From NCBI GenBank assembly GCA_021810025.1, contig JAJZJS010000002.1, forward strand, positions 62,001 to 126,000: a DNA stretch of 64,000 bases, given 5' to 3'. Shown here one piece after another: positions 18,981-28,005 of this stretch. Below the pieces are notes generated by a model. That model worked only from the letters and a program-made list of their open reading frames with translations, did no database searches and had not been told where the DNA came from. The stretch comes from a bacterium (GTDB taxonomy: Bacteria; Patescibacteriota; Saccharimonadia; Saccharimonadales; UBA4665). Numbering within the stretch: the first letter of the stretch is position 1; each line of letters begins with the position of its first letter. Position numbers and translations under genes: made by a program.

Positions 18981-19514
18981 ATGCATCGTCACGGATATCA
19001 AGGTCGTAAATTTCATCGTGAAACGGATCAACGAAGAGCATTAATGAAAAGTCTTGCGGATTCTTTAATAATTCATGAGCAAATTAAGACAACTCTTCCT
19101 AAAGCAAAAGAACTTGTCCCATATATCGAAAAGCTAGTTACCAGAGCCAAAGAGCCAACTTTAGCTAATAGACGAATAATAATTTCACGACTTCAGACCA
19201 AAAGCAGCGCTCATAAATTAGTCGACGAAATAGCTCCTCGTTATAAAGAACGAGTTAGTGGTCACGTTAGAGTTAAAAGAACAACTTTTCGAAGAGGCGA
19301 TAACGCTCAATTAGCGATAATATGCTTTATTGAGAACAACCCCAAGGAAGCAGTCAATAATAACTCATCAGCAAATCAAACACCAAAAAGCGAAGAAGTT
19401 AAAAGTACACCTGAATCTACAAAAACCACTAAACCAGTAGCTCCTAAAAAATCTACGAAAGCTACAGCAGTTAAACCCAAAACCACAGCAACCAAGAAAG
19501 AGACTAAATCATGA
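18981..19514 (+). CDS. rplQ: 50S ribosomal protein L17, long Lys/Thr tail
   Basis: Residues 1-115 match L17 (MHRHGYQGRKFHRETDQRRA, ADSLIIHEQIKTTLPKAKEL). The remaining ~60 residues are a low-complexity Thr/Lys/Pro/Ala tail with repeated KTT/KST steps, probably disordered. It overlaps rplM by 4 nt. Confidence 0.95.
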   Translation: MHRHGYQGRKFHRETDQRRALMKSLADSLIIHEQIKTTLPKAKELVPYIEKLVTRAKEPTLANRRIIISRLQTKSSAHKLVDEIAPRYKERVSGHVRVKRTTFRRGDNAQLAIICFIENNPKEAVNNNSSANQTPKSEEVKSTPESTKTTKPVAPKKSTKATAVKPKTTATKKETKS

Positions 19515-19954
19515 AAACATATTCAGTAAAGCCTGACGAAATTAAAAGGGAATGGTATACGTTTGACGCCAGCCAAATACCACTAGGTAGGCTCTCGACT
19601 CAAGTCGCTAAACTACTTATTGGTAAAGACAAGGCACAGTTTAGTAAACATATTGATTGCGGAGATTATGTCGTTATAACAAATAGTGATAAGTTGATTT
19701 TAACTGGCAGTAAATCAGATGATAAAAAATATTACCGACATAGTCATTACGCCGGCGGCTTAAAAGAAACAACACTCAAGCAGCAGTTGATAAAAGATTC
19801 AACCGAGATTATATATCATTCAATTCGAGGCATGCTACCAGTCAATAAACTAAGAGATCAGCGTTTAGCACGATTGAAAATTTATCCAACCGCAGAACAT
19901 AATCATGCTGCTCAGAAGCCTAAAACTGTAAGCTTAAAGAAAGAAGATAAATAA
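19511..19954 (+). CDS. rplM: 50S ribosomal protein L13
   Basis: A 147-residue L13: REWYTFDASQIPLGRLSTQVA, the core KYYRHSHYAGGLKE, and RGMLPVNKLRDQRLARLKIY. It is an early 50S assembly protein. Coupled by overlaps to rplQ and to rpsI (one base), the standard L13-S9 pair. Confidence 0.97.
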   Translation: MKTYSVKPDEIKREWYTFDASQIPLGRLSTQVAKLLIGKDKAQFSKHIDCGDYVVITNSDKLILTGSKSDDKKYYRHSHYAGGLKETTLKQQLIKDSTEIIYHSIRGMLPVNKLRDQRLARLKIYPTAEHNHAAQKPKTVSLKKEDK

Positions 19955-20358
19955 TGTCAAGTAAATCTAACTCATACTACAATTCAATAGGGCGTCGCAA
20001 GAATGCCACAGCACGAGTTAAGTTAACAAACGGAAAAGGAATTATCCTAATTAACGATCAACCAGCAGATCAATATTTTGAAAATTCAAAATATTTAATA
20101 CGAAAATTAAGCGAACCTTTTGGTGTACTAGATATTGAAAATAAGTTTGATATTGCCGTTATCGTCAAAGGTGGTGGATTAAATGGACAAGTAGATGCTA
20201 TCAAGCTTGCGATATCAAAATGCTTAATTGAATTAAACCCAGATTTTAAAACGACTCTTAAGCGTGCCAATCTTCTAAAGCGTGACTCTCGAGAAAAAGA
20301 GCGCAAGAAATTCGGTCTCTTAGGAGCTCGTAAAAAACGTCAATTTACAAAACGATAA
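19954..20358 (+). CDS. rpsI: 30S ribosomal protein S9
   Basis: A 134-residue S9 with SIGRRKNATARVKLTNGKG, KGGGLNGQVDAIKLAISKCL and the invariant basic tail ARKKRQFTKR, whose last Arg touches P-site tRNA. It closes the long ribosomal block. Confidence 0.97.
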   Translation: MSSKSNSYYNSIGRRKNATARVKLTNGKGIILINDQPADQYFENSKYLIRKLSEPFGVLDIENKFDIAVIVKGGGLNGQVDAIKLAISKCLIELNPDFKTTLKRANLLKRDSREKERKKFGLLGARKKRQFTKR

Positions 20359-20382
20359 AATCGTTATTAGTTGACTACCGAG

Positions 20383-20388
20383 TATAAT
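20383..20388 (+). promoter_or_regulatory. -10 box for trpS, nearly leaderless
   Basis: TATAAT 9 nt before the trpS ATG with no Shine-Dalgarno between. A transcript starting ~7 nt downstream would begin almost at the start codon. No convincing -35 box. Confidence 0.5.
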
Positions 20389-20397
20389 AGATAGCAT

Positions 20398-21414
20398 ATG
20401 AAGCAACACATCTTGACAGGATTAAGATCTAACAATGATCTTACGATCGGCAATTATTTTGGGGCTCTTCAACCCATTCTTAAAATCCTAAAATCAAGCG
20501 ACCCAACCAAGTATCAGGTTTACCTATTCGTCCCAGATCTGCATAGTTTTACAACTCCAATTAATCATGAATCGCTATACCTAAACACTCTAGACAATAT
20601 AAGAACCTATCTTGGAGTAGGCGATCTATTAGAGAAATCGAATATCTATTTATACCGACAGAGTTATGTTCCTGCTCATTCAGAATTGACTTGGATTTTA
20701 GATTGTTTTGCCTCTTTTGGCGAATTATCTAGAATGATTCAATTTAAAGACAAATCTAAAAACTCTAATTCAAGTGTCGGATTATTTAATTATCCAGTTT
20801 TAATGGCAGCCGACATTTTACTCTATAAAGCTAAATATGTTCCAGTTGGGGAAGATCAAACTCAACATCTTGAATTTACTAGAAATATAGCCATTAAATT
20901 TAATAAACGATTTGGAAACATATTTGAAATTCCTGAAACAAATTTAAAACAAGCTCAACTCTTTGAGAAGCCACTTCGTATTAAAGACCTAATTAATCCT
21001 GAAATTAAAATGTCAAAAAGTAGTACGAATGAAAAGGGAACAATTTTCCTTAAAGAAGAGCCATCAAGTGCAGCTCGAAAGATTATAACAGCTACTACCG
21101 ATAGTGATAATCATATATTTTATGACCCTAAAAATAAACCAGGCATTAGTAATTTAATTCAAATCGACGCCTTACTTTCGAATCAATCGATTGATCAGAT
21201 TGTTGATAAATGGTCCAATCAGACTAGTTACAGGAGTTTTAAAGAAGAACTGGCTCAAAAAATAAAAGAATTTCTAGAAGAGTTCCAGTCAAAAATTAAC
21301 AATATCACAGATCAGCAAATACTCAATAGACTTGTCAAGGATGAGCAGATTATCAACCAAGAGGCAAACTCGACGTTATACGAAGTTCAAAAAGCAGTTG
21401 GTTTAAGACTGTGA
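20398..21414 (+). CDS. trpS: Tryptophan--tRNA ligase
   Basis: A 338-residue class I synthetase that charges tRNA-Trp (gene at 29319). The HIGH-equivalent reads TIGNYFGA, as in other bacterial TrpRS, and KMSKS is intact (EIKMSKSSTNEKG). GEDQTQHLEFTRNIA is another family block. Stop TGA overlaps the next GTG start (GTGA), coupling it to the pseudouridine synthase. It is read from the -10 at 20383. Confidence 0.96.
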   Translation: MKQHILTGLRSNNDLTIGNYFGALQPILKILKSSDPTKYQVYLFVPDLHSFTTPINHESLYLNTLDNIRTYLGVGDLLEKSNIYLYRQSYVPAHSELTWILDCFASFGELSRMIQFKDKSKNSNSSVGLFNYPVLMAADILLYKAKYVPVGEDQTQHLEFTRNIAIKFNKRFGNIFEIPETNLKQAQLFEKPLRIKDLINPEIKMSKSSTNEKGTIFLKEEPSSAARKIITATTDSDNHIFYDPKNKPGISNLIQIDALLSNQSIDQIVDKWSNQTSYRSFKEELAQKIKEFLEEFQSKINNITDQQILNRLVKDEQIINQEANSTLYEVQKAVGLRL

Positions 21415-22271
21415 TTGATGTTCAAAAAATAAGGCTTGATTCATATTTAGCTAACGAAAGAAAAGACATATCTAAAAGTCAAATTAATAAGTTTATTAAG
21501 AGCGGAACGGTTAAAGTTAATGGTAGCGTTAGCACTAAAGCTGGTCTAAAAATAAACCCAAGTCAAGATTCTATAGAATATGATTTTCTTATAGAAGCAA
21601 ATCCTAAGCATAAAAAGTTACAGATCCATACTATCTACGAAGATGATAATGTAATAGTTATTGATAAACCAATTGGCGTACTATCTCATAAAAAAGGAGC
21701 TATTAATGAAGAAGATACAGTAGCAGAATGGGCGCTTCCGAGATTAAACTTTGATACTTTCAACAATCGCACTGGTATTGTTCATCGCCTAGACAGAGCA
21801 ACGAGTGGAGTTATGATTATTGCTAAAAATGAGATTAGTTCAAAATATATTCAAAAGCAATTCGCGTCTAGAAATGTAAAGAAAACATATATTGCGGTAG
21901 TGGAAGGCAAACTTCAAACAAAACACGCTCTTATCGATATGGCCATAGGACGCAATCCCAAAAAACCACAATTTTTTATGATCAGCGCCAACGGTAAAAG
22001 TGCACGTACCGAATATGAAGTAATAAAAGAATCAAGGAATTATTCGATGCTCGAATTAAAGCCTTTGACAGGAAGAACTCATCAACTTCGTGTCCATCTT
22101 AAATCACTGGGCCACCCCATCTTAGGAGATAATTTTTACGGCAATAAATCTTTAGATCGACTCTATCTTCACGCTTTTCGATTAGAGATTACATTACCAA
22201 CTAAGGAACGAAAGATTTTTGAAGCGCCGTTACCAACACTTTTTGATAAAATTATAAATGATGACATTTGA
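21411..22271 (+). CDS. RluA/RluD-family pseudouridine synthase
   Basis: A 286-residue protein with an N-terminal S4 RNA-binding domain (residues ~8-60, ISKSQINKFIKSGTVKVNG) and the RluA/RluD catalytic core. The catalytic aspartate lies in IVHRLDRATSGVM, and LTGRTHQLRVHLKSLGHPI is the second family signature. It isomerises uridines in 23S rRNA or tRNA; the domain order fits RluD but the target cannot be told. The start is GTG, overlapping the trpS stop; the end overlaps the next gene by 14 nt. Confidence 0.92.
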   Translation: MIDVQKIRLDSYLANERKDISKSQINKFIKSGTVKVNGSVSTKAGLKINPSQDSIEYDFLIEANPKHKKLQIHTIYEDDNVIVIDKPIGVLSHKKGAINEEDTVAEWALPRLNFDTFNNRTGIVHRLDRATSGVMIIAKNEISSKYIQKQFASRNVKKTYIAVVEGKLQTKHALIDMAIGRNPKKPQFFMISANGKSARTEYEVIKESRNYSMLELKPLTGRTHQLRVHLKSLGHPILGDNFYGNKSLDRLYLHAFRLEITLPTKERKIFEAPLPTLFDKIINDDI

Positions 22272-23115
22272 TAATTTATTAATTAGCGATAGTTCAAAAA
22301 AACTTCTTAAATCATACCTTAAAAACAGTTCATTGCCCTTATTAATTTATGGAGATAAATGGACTTTTAAAGATCAAGTAGCAGAAACTATTGGTTCAAT
22401 CGTGCTGAACCAAACTAAGCTTGCCAATCATCCTTTTTTCCTAGAAATAAAAGCATCAAAGAGCATTGCCTTAGATCAAATTAGAGCACTCCAAAACTTT
22501 CAGAGTCTAAAAACTCCTGCCATGAATCAAGACATACAGCGTCTAATAATAATTCATCATGCCGAACAAATGCGCATCGAAGCTCAAAATGCAATTCTTA
22601 AGAACTTAGAAGAACTGTCTTCAGATACATTAATTATTTTAATCGCTAATTCTCTTAATCCAATATTAAAAACAATACGCTCTAGAACCGTTAACATAGC
22701 GATTATACCTTGCTCAAAGGAACAATTAAGAGAAGCTATGATCCAAAAATATCCAAATAATACAAATATTGATCAAATCTTAAAAATTAGCGCTGGCTTA
22801 CCCAAATTAGCCGCTAAAATGTTACACGATAATCAATATTATCAACAAGAACTTCAGATAGCTCGAAGGATTATATCGTCATCAAGATTTGAGCGACTAA
22901 CGCTAATCGATGAATTAATTAAAAATAAAAATAAAGTAAAAGATATTTTATTTATTATTAGACAAATGGCTAATCAAGGACTAAGAACTAATAATATCTC
23001 TACCGCTCGGAAATGGCTAAAGATCTTAGATTTTACGATTTTAGCAGAAGAAGATCTTGGTCATAATACTCAACTCAAGATATTTATTATGGATTATTTA
23101 CTAAAGTTTAATTAG
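22258..23115 (+). CDS. holB: DNA polymerase III delta'-like clamp-loader subunit
   Basis: A 285-residue AAA+ family protein. The P-loop position is degenerate (YGDKWTFKDQ), as expected for a delta' stator. ALDQIRALQNF, HHAEQMRIEAQNAILKNLEE and ILIANSLNPILKTIRSRT match the DnaX/HolB core, including the SRC/SRT-like motif. It would pair with DnaX at 42586 to load the sliding clamp. Two ATG codons start the frame (22258, 22261). The symbol is by family resemblance. Confidence 0.78.
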   Translation: MMTFDNLLISDSSKKLLKSYLKNSSLPLLIYGDKWTFKDQVAETIGSIVLNQTKLANHPFFLEIKASKSIALDQIRALQNFQSLKTPAMNQDIQRLIIIHHAEQMRIEAQNAILKNLEELSSDTLIILIANSLNPILKTIRSRTVNIAIIPCSKEQLREAMIQKYPNNTNIDQILKISAGLPKLAAKMLHDNQYYQQELQIARRIISSSRFERLTLIDELIKNKNKVKDILFIIRQMANQGLRTNNISTARKWLKILDFTILAEEDLGHNTQLKIFIMDYLLKFN

Positions 23116-23122
23116 AATTTGG

Positions 23123-23128
23123 TATAAT
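23123..23128 (+). promoter_or_regulatory. Extended -10 box (TGGTATAAT) for the TPR gene
   Basis: TG-G-TATAAT with the hexamer at 23123-23128, 11 nt before the ATG. No -35 and no Shine-Dalgarno are visible. Confidence 0.5.
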
Positions 23129-23139
23129 TAGGATCTAAC

Positions 23140-23793
23140 ATGTATGAACTATTAATTCTAGTCTTATTTGCTGTCCTTGCTTACTGGAACCTAAATGTTC
23201 GTCAAGACGACTTTAGTGAGTTCCCTCAGATGATATCAGACAGAATTGGCAAACTATGGGATATAGCTCATTTAAGTATTAAAGAAAATAGATTTCTAAA
23301 GGCAGAAAAGGCACTTTTAACTATTTTAAAAATAGACGAAAAGAATGTTGCAGCCTACAATAGACTCGGCATTCTTTATGCTAAACAAAAAGAATATAAA
23401 GACGCTATAGACTGTTTTGAAATAGCCTCAAGTCTCGAAAGCTCACCTTCATCATTACATAATCTTGGTTTAATTTATTATGATACAGAAAATTATGAAA
23501 AAGCTGCTATTGCTTTTGAGGAAGCATTAAAACTGGAAACAGACTTAGCAACTCGACATGTCGCCTATGCCAAAGTACAAGAAAAACTAGGAAACTCGAA
23601 ACTCATGATAAAAGAATTAATAAAGGCTGTTGAGTTAGAGCCAACCCGGGAATCTTACAATTTGCTTTATAAAACTTATCTTAATAACAATATGTTAAAT
23701 GAAGCAGAACAATTAAAAAAGAAGTTAAGAAGCAAAATAATCAAGAAAAATAAACCAATGCGACTAAAAAGGCCGCGAAAAGTAGTTTATTGA
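23140..23793 (+). CDS. Membrane-anchored TPR protein
   Basis: A 217-residue protein with one N-terminal membrane segment (LLILVLFAVLAYWNL, residues ~3-18) followed by three to four tetratricopeptide repeats; clear copies are AAYNRLGILYAKQKEYKDAI, SLHNLGLIYYDTENYEKAA and a degenerate third near ATRHVAYAKVQEKLG. The C-terminus is very basic. TPR arrays mediate protein-protein contacts; a partner cannot be inferred. The stop (TGA) overlaps the 3' end of the opposite-strand gene by 7 nt. Confidence 0.85.
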   Translation: MYELLILVLFAVLAYWNLNVRQDDFSEFPQMISDRIGKLWDIAHLSIKENRFLKAEKALLTILKIDEKNVAAYNRLGILYAKQKEYKDAIDCFEIASSLESSPSSLHNLGLIYYDTENYEKAAIAFEEALKLETDLATRHVAYAKVQEKLGNSKLMIKELIKAVELEPTRESYNLLYKTYLNNNMLNEAEQLKKKLRSKIIKKNKPMRLKRPRKVVY

Positions 23794-24032
23794 TCAAAAG
23801 ACAATAATTCGAGAAGTTCTTGGCCTAGATCAGTAGGAACTGCGCTTTTTGATGTCGGGTCCATTTCAACGAAACCATCTATAATTAACCGTCCCAAACT
23901 TGCAATAATCTTGGGATCTAATGTATTGGACCCTATTTCACTCAATTGAGGTAAATCTAATATTACTTGTATGTCGTGAGCAATATGGTCCAGGCTAAAT
24001 GTTGGTTGATTACGTAACTCTAAATCTTCCAT
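23787..24032 (-). CDS. Small protein, possible winged-helix fold
   Basis: 81 residues, not recognised as a named family. The C-terminal half (IASLGRLIIDGFVEMDP, then VPTDLGQELLELL) has the look of a winged helix: recognition helix, GFVE wing turn, and a TDLGQELL helix like the T-x-x-G-x-x-L ending of many small wHTH regulators. A TATAAT lies on the minus strand about 20 nt upstream of its ATG. Convergent with the TPR gene. It could also be a small structural protein; the wHTH reading is inference. Confidence 0.5.
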   Translation of the reverse strand: MEDLELRNQPTFSLDHIAHDIQVILDLPQLSEIGSNTLDPKIIASLGRLIIDGFVEMDPTSKSAVPTDLGQELLELLSFDQ

Positions 24033-24109
24033 AAAATATATTAATTCTCGATTATATCATATAGATAGTACTTATGCAAGTATCATAACCATGCTATTAA
24101 CAAATATTT

Positions 24110-24128
24110 TAAGTTTAGCTTAAACTTA
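24110..24128. repeat. Perfect 8-bp inverted repeat
   Basis: TAAGTTTA, 3 nt, TAAACTTA. It lies between the tRNA-Tyr 3' end and the small winged-helix-like gene, both on the minus strand. It could end the tRNA transcript (the minus-strand continuation is A/T-rich) or be an operator. Confidence 0.4.
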
Positions 24129-24192
24129 GCATTGCACCTACAATTTAAATAAAGTGCCTATATTTTTAAATATTTATAACAATTTAAAATAG

Positions 24193-24277
24193 TGGTGCAG
24201 GGAGAGGGATTCGAACCCCCGAAGGCTAAGCCAGATGATTTACAGTCACCCGTGTTTGACCGCTTCACTATCCCTGC
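24193..24277 (-). tRNA. tRNA-Tyr (GTA)
   Basis: Minus-strand cloverleaf with acceptor arms GCAGGGA/TCCCTGC, anticodon loop CTGTAAA (anticodon GTA), a long class II variable arm as expected for Tyr, T-loop GGTTCGAATCC and an encoded CCA end (24193-24195). It lies 6 nt from the next tRNA, so the pair is probably co-transcribed. Confidence 0.95.
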
Positions 24278-24283
24278 AGCTTC

Positions 24284-24359
24284 TGGAGCCGACAGAGGGA
24301 TTCGAACCCACGACCTGCTGTTTACAAAACAGCTGCTCTAGCCACTGAGCTATGTCGGC
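24284..24359 (-). tRNA. tRNA-Thr (TGT)
   Basis: Minus-strand cloverleaf: acceptor GCCGACA/TGTCGGC, D-loop AGCTCAGTGGCTAGAGC, anticodon loop TTTGTAA (anticodon TGT), T-arm GTGGGTTCGAATCC, encoded CCA (24284-24286). First in the tRNA-Thr/tRNA-Tyr pair. Confidence 0.95.
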
Positions 24360-24467
24360 ATACATAATACAAATGCTATTCTATCAAAAAAGACCCGATT
24401 TAGATAGGATATATTTAAATTCTAAAATAATAATAATATTTGCTAAAATAGTATTGATCAATAATAA

Positions 24468-24544
24468 GCCGTGATAGCTCAGCCGGTAGAGCGCAACTAT
24501 GGTAAAGTTGAGGTTCCCGGGTTCGATTCCCGGTCACGGCTCCA
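24468..24544 (+). tRNA. tRNA-Thr (GGT)
   Basis: Plus-strand cloverleaf: acceptor GCCGTGA/TCACGGC, anticodon loop ATGGTAA (anticodon GGT), T-arm CCCGGGTTCGATTCCCGG, encoded CCA (24542-24544). It is divergent from tRNA-Thr(TGT), giving two threonine acceptors within 260 nt. Confidence 0.95.
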
Positions 24545-24587
24545 TACCAGACTACCGTTAAGGCTACAAAATGAGCCACTAAGATTC

Positions 24588-24616
24588 TTTACAATTATTA
24601 TTGTATCTGTTAAGAT
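24588..24616 (+). promoter_or_regulatory. Promoter for rpmG
   Basis: TTTACA (24588-24593), 17 nt, TAAGAT (24611-24616). The CTTTACA form of the -35 is shared with the tuf and infA promoters. Confidence 0.6.
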
Positions 24617-24642
24617 AATATCAATTAAGTAGAAAGTGAATT

Positions 24643-24846
24643 ATGGCTAAAAAGGGAGATAAACGTAAAATTATTGGACTATATAATGAGGAAACTAAAG
24701 AAAGAATATATTATAGTACCAAAAATACTCAAAATACACCCGATAAGATTGCCCTAATGAAATATAGTCCTAAACTTCGCAAAAGAGTTCTATTTACAGA
24801 AACTAAAAAAAGCTTAGGTCGCAACGAAGTTAAACCTAAAAAATAA
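24643..24846 (+). CDS. rpmG: 50S ribosomal protein L33, cysteine-free form
   Basis: 67 residues. MAKKGDKRKIIGL, YYSTKNTQNTPDKIALMKYSP and LRKRVLFTETK follow the L33 pattern (family form KxxYxTxKNKRNTPxKLExxKYxP). No cysteine is present, so the zinc ribbon of many L33 is missing. The ~10-residue basic tail is extra. It ends exactly where the opposite-strand GH15 gene ends. Confidence 0.9.
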   Translation: MAKKGDKRKIIGLYNEETKERIYYSTKNTQNTPDKIALMKYSPKLRKRVLFTETKKSLGRNEVKPKK

Positions 24847-26772
24847 TTACAGTAACTTTTGAAGATCTAGTAAAGTATTGATTAATTCAGCTTGGCTCCA
24901 GACTAAAGGAGAAACACCAATGGGACTAGCATCGTCTGGATCAAATTGTTCGCTAAGTACACCAGTCGGCAAACACCGATCTAGAGACCATTGAATTAAG
25001 CTTTGAGCTTTATCTGTCTGGTTGCTAGCTATGTAATATTGGGCTAACCATAACGAACTAACGATCCAGGGATTGCCTAGATAATTTTGTTTTTTTAGAA
25101 AATAATTATCATGATTGTATCTTACAACACCGCCACTTGGTGATTGATTAAGGATTGTTGTCTCAATCTTTTCGGCCGTAGCTTTAATCCGATAGTCTTC
25201 AATGTCTAGGCCGCTATACATAAAAATACCGTATAATGACGATATATCGACCGTATCATCAAACTCAAGCTGATTAGTGTCCTTGTTTAACAAAAAACCT
25301 TTTACGAAATAGTTTTCTTTAGAGTAAAGTAAGTCTAGGCGATCACGAAATTGCGAGGCTTTCTTGGCATAAAGGGCAGCATCATCAGGATACTCCAGGA
25401 GCTGTGCTAAATTAGATGCGGCATCTAGAGCTCCTATGACCGTACAGACGGTGTAAGTCGATGTTAAAAATTTTTCTTCCCAAAGATCATAACTAGCATG
25501 GGGCAACTTTGTCTCTTCATCCTCAAAATTTAGCATAAAACTACAAGCGCTTTGAACGAAACTGTGATAAATATGCTCCGTAAAAGTATAGTCCTTACTA
25601 AGCTTATAATATTCGCAAATCATATAGACAACACTAGCTGTTTCATCTTCTTGTATTGCAAGTTCTCTATTTCTTCCATGAACTAAGGGGTGCCATGTAC
25701 TTCCCACGGAACGATCTGGTTGGTATTTATGCATTAGATATCCGTCTTGATGCATAGTGTCACGGGCAAACTCAAAAAATGCCTTAGCCTCGCCATAATG
25801 ACCAAGTCGAATTAAGGGCCATAGCGCATAGGCCGCATCTCGAGGCCAGCAATAGGCATAATAATCTCGGCCATAATTAAAAATACTAGAATCACCACTA
25901 GCTAAAATTGCACCTCGATCATCAATATGGGCCTTGATAATAAGACTACTTTTAATAATATCTTTCTGATTTGCACTTAAACTGATATTTCCTTCATGAA
26001 TCCAGTTAGACCAATACTGTTTATTAAGAACTAACTTATCCTTAAAATTAGCAACCATAAATTTATCTTGAATAACTTGATCATCCGACTGACTAGAAGA
26101 TGCTATGATCCAATATTGAAGATTTACCTCGTCATTGGCGTCTATATTTCGTTGAAAGCGAATAACAGAATCAACTCCACCGTGTTCAACGGAGTTCATC
26201 GATAATTCGCCATCTTCGGCATCCTTAAACGTTCCTTGTTTATTTTCAATTCCAAAATTACCAACAGCGTATTGATCGAAACTCTGTCCATCCGCAAATT
26301 TGCCAGAAATAGCTAAGGAGTATCTGCCCTTATAGTCTAATATATAGTTTCCATCTGGAACAAATAGAGCTGTATCAGCCCGACCGCCACGAGAAATTTG
26401 AAAAAGTTGATGCAAGAATAAGCGAATATCTCGAGTTTTAGGAGCTAAATTTTTTATCTTAAAATCTCGAATAAAACTATTGCTATCTTGATCAACATAG
26501 TTTAAGGATTCAATCTCAATTGCTAACGACTCATTATGGTATTTTACGTCACCAATTTGAGTATCATCTTCATAGTCCATAGCAATGGACCACTTACCAT
26601 CATCGACCCAACTAAAGAATCCGTCAACCCATACTCCGATCTTATGTTGACAAAATCGGGCATTAGTTAGATTCTCTTCTCCCACATACGGATAGTAAAA
26701 ATCATGGACAAGCCCAAATTCATCAAGCCCCACAAATAACTGTCCGTTAGATAGTACTAATGGTCGCCCCAT
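24847..26772 (-). CDS. Glycoside hydrolase family 15 (glucoamylase-like)
   Basis: A 641-residue two-domain enzyme: N-terminal beta-sandwich (residues ~1-250, beginning MGRPLVLSNGQLFVGLDEFG) and a C-terminal (alpha/alpha)6 barrel. The barrel has RDYYAYCWPRDAAYALWPL, the general-acid region YDLWEEKFLTSTYT and the general-base region VLSEQFDPDDASP, all typical of GH15. It would release glucose from alpha-glucans (or trehalose, in some members). No signal peptide, so cytoplasmic. Third gene of a GT4-GH57-GH15 minus-strand unit with no gap to GH57. Confidence 0.92.
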   Translation of the reverse strand: MGRPLVLSNGQLFVGLDEFGLVHDFYYPYVGEENLTNARFCQHKIGVWVDGFFSWVDDGKWSIAMDYEDDTQIGDVKYHNESLAIEIESLNYVDQDSNSFIRDFKIKNLAPKTRDIRLFLHQLFQISRGGRADTALFVPDGNYILDYKGRYSLAISGKFADGQSFDQYAVGNFGIENKQGTFKDAEDGELSMNSVEHGGVDSVIRFQRNIDANDEVNLQYWIIASSSQSDDQVIQDKFMVANFKDKLVLNKQYWSNWIHEGNISLSANQKDIIKSSLIIKAHIDDRGAILASGDSSIFNYGRDYYAYCWPRDAAYALWPLIRLGHYGEAKAFFEFARDTMHQDGYLMHKYQPDRSVGSTWHPLVHGRNRELAIQEDETASVVYMICEYYKLSKDYTFTEHIYHSFVQSACSFMLNFEDEETKLPHASYDLWEEKFLTSTYTVCTVIGALDAASNLAQLLEYPDDAALYAKKASQFRDRLDLLYSKENYFVKGFLLNKDTNQLEFDDTVDISSLYGIFMYSGLDIEDYRIKATAEKIETTILNQSPSGGVVRYNHDNYFLKKQNYLGNPWIVSSLWLAQYYIASNQTDKAQSLIQWSLDRCLPTGVLSEQFDPDDASPIGVSPLVWSQAELINTLLDLQKLL

Positions 26773-28005
26773 TTAAGACAACCTACTTTCCTGATTTAAG
26801 GCAATTCCATGGTCCATAATTCGACTTTTTAGATCATGTAAAACATTCATATAGTAAATATGGGCTTCATATGGATTATCGTAAGGACTAAAGTATGAGT
26901 GAATATCGCCATCGTTAAAATATTTGGTGCTCATATAGTAAAAATGATCCGATGTTTGAAGTCTGCGCCAGTCTTCGATTAATTTCAGGTCATTTGTAGC
27001 TAGAATTTTATCCCTCAATGAATAGATTGCGTTTATAGCCGATATTTGCATCGTGTTCCCAGTCCAAGCACTAAGATCTCTTTCAGTATCAGCCCAAGTA
27101 ATAGTATTTGGAATGTCTATTTCGGAAACTGAATCGAAAGCGTCGATAGCTTCAGAAACTGTCATAAATTGATGACCTGAAGTCTTTAGCCATTCTCCTG
27201 GAAAATGTTTGAGAAAATCAAATATTCCAGACTCCTGCCATTGATGTTCACCGAAAGTTTCATAATCCATAAAGAGGTTAACGTTTGTACCATTTGGATC
27301 ATCACTAATCCAATGACAAAACTTATCGGCTGTTAATGGCCATTCCGACCAGTTTGAATCACCAAAACGAAAAGCAAGATCGTCGCTTAGATGATAATTT
27401 TTAAGCAATAATTTAATATTTTGAGTATAACTTGGACGGTAAACATAGTTAGGGCTCTTCCAACCTAAGATAGGATCCCAACCTTCTGTAATAATACCTT
27501 TATAGCCGGCTTGATCAGCCCAATAAGCTAGGTCATTATTGTAAGTTAACTCGGTGTTTCGAAAAACAACAGGTTTAACACCAAAATAATGGTTGATGGA
27601 ATCTTGATGCATCTTGACCTGAGCCTCAAACTCAGGTCTTGAATAGAAAAAAGCTAAGCTATGATGATACGTCTCAGCTAGTATCTCAACTTTTCCAGTC
27701 CCAATTAGTTCTTGAAAAGACTCTAAGACTTCAGGATAATATTGTTTCATTTGTTCCAGAACAACTCCAGTAATAGATATATTTAATTTAAATCCTGGAT
27801 TCTGTTCAATTAATTCTTTTAAAAGCTTATTGGTCGGCAAATATGATTTTGCAGCGACTTTTTTAATAATTAATTCACTGCTGCTAGGTTGGTCAGAATT
27901 AGAGTCAAAATAATTAGAATTATTAGCAATATCAAAAACTGAATAAGGCCTTATTCGATAAGGTTGATGCACATGAAGATAAAGAACTATTGCCTTAGGA
28001 TTCAT
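26773..28005 (-). CDS. Glycoside hydrolase family 57 (alpha-amylase-type)
   Basis: A 410-residue protein with the GH57 conserved regions in order: LYLHVHQPYRIRPYSVFD (HQP), GKVEILAETYHHSL, VFRNTELTYNND with the presumed nucleophile Glu, and LFMDYETFGEHQW with the presumed acid/base Asp. It acts on alpha-1,4-glucans by a retaining mechanism; branching-type or amylase-type specificity cannot be told. No signal peptide. The start overlaps the GT4 stop by 4 nt, so it is in the same operon. Confidence 0.93.
   Translation of the reverse strand: MNPKAIVLYLHVHQPYRIRPYSVFDIANNSNYFDSNSDQPSSSELIIKKVAAKSYLPTNKLLKELIEQNPGFKLNISITGVVLEQMKQYYPEVLESFQELIGTGKVEILAETYHHSLAFFYSRPEFEAQVKMHQDSINHYFGVKPVVFRNTELTYNNDLAYWADQAGYKGIITEGWDPILGWKSPNYVYRPSYTQNIKLLLKNYHLSDDLAFRFGDSNWSEWPLTADKFCHWISDDPNGTNVNLFMDYETFGEHQWQESGIFDFLKHFPGEWLKTSGHQFMTVSEAIDAFDSVSEIDIPNTITWADTERDLSAWTGNTMQISAINAIYSLRDKILATNDLKLIEDWRRLQTSDHFYYMSTKYFNDGDIHSYFSPYDNPYEAHIYYMNVLHDLKSRIMDHGIALNQESRLS

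Noticed and set aside
20398-24032. UGA recoding as in Gracilibacteria/Absconditabacteria
   Set aside because: Several genes end at UGA at their normal family length (trpS, TPR gene, recR), and only a CCA-anticodon tRNA-Trp is seen.
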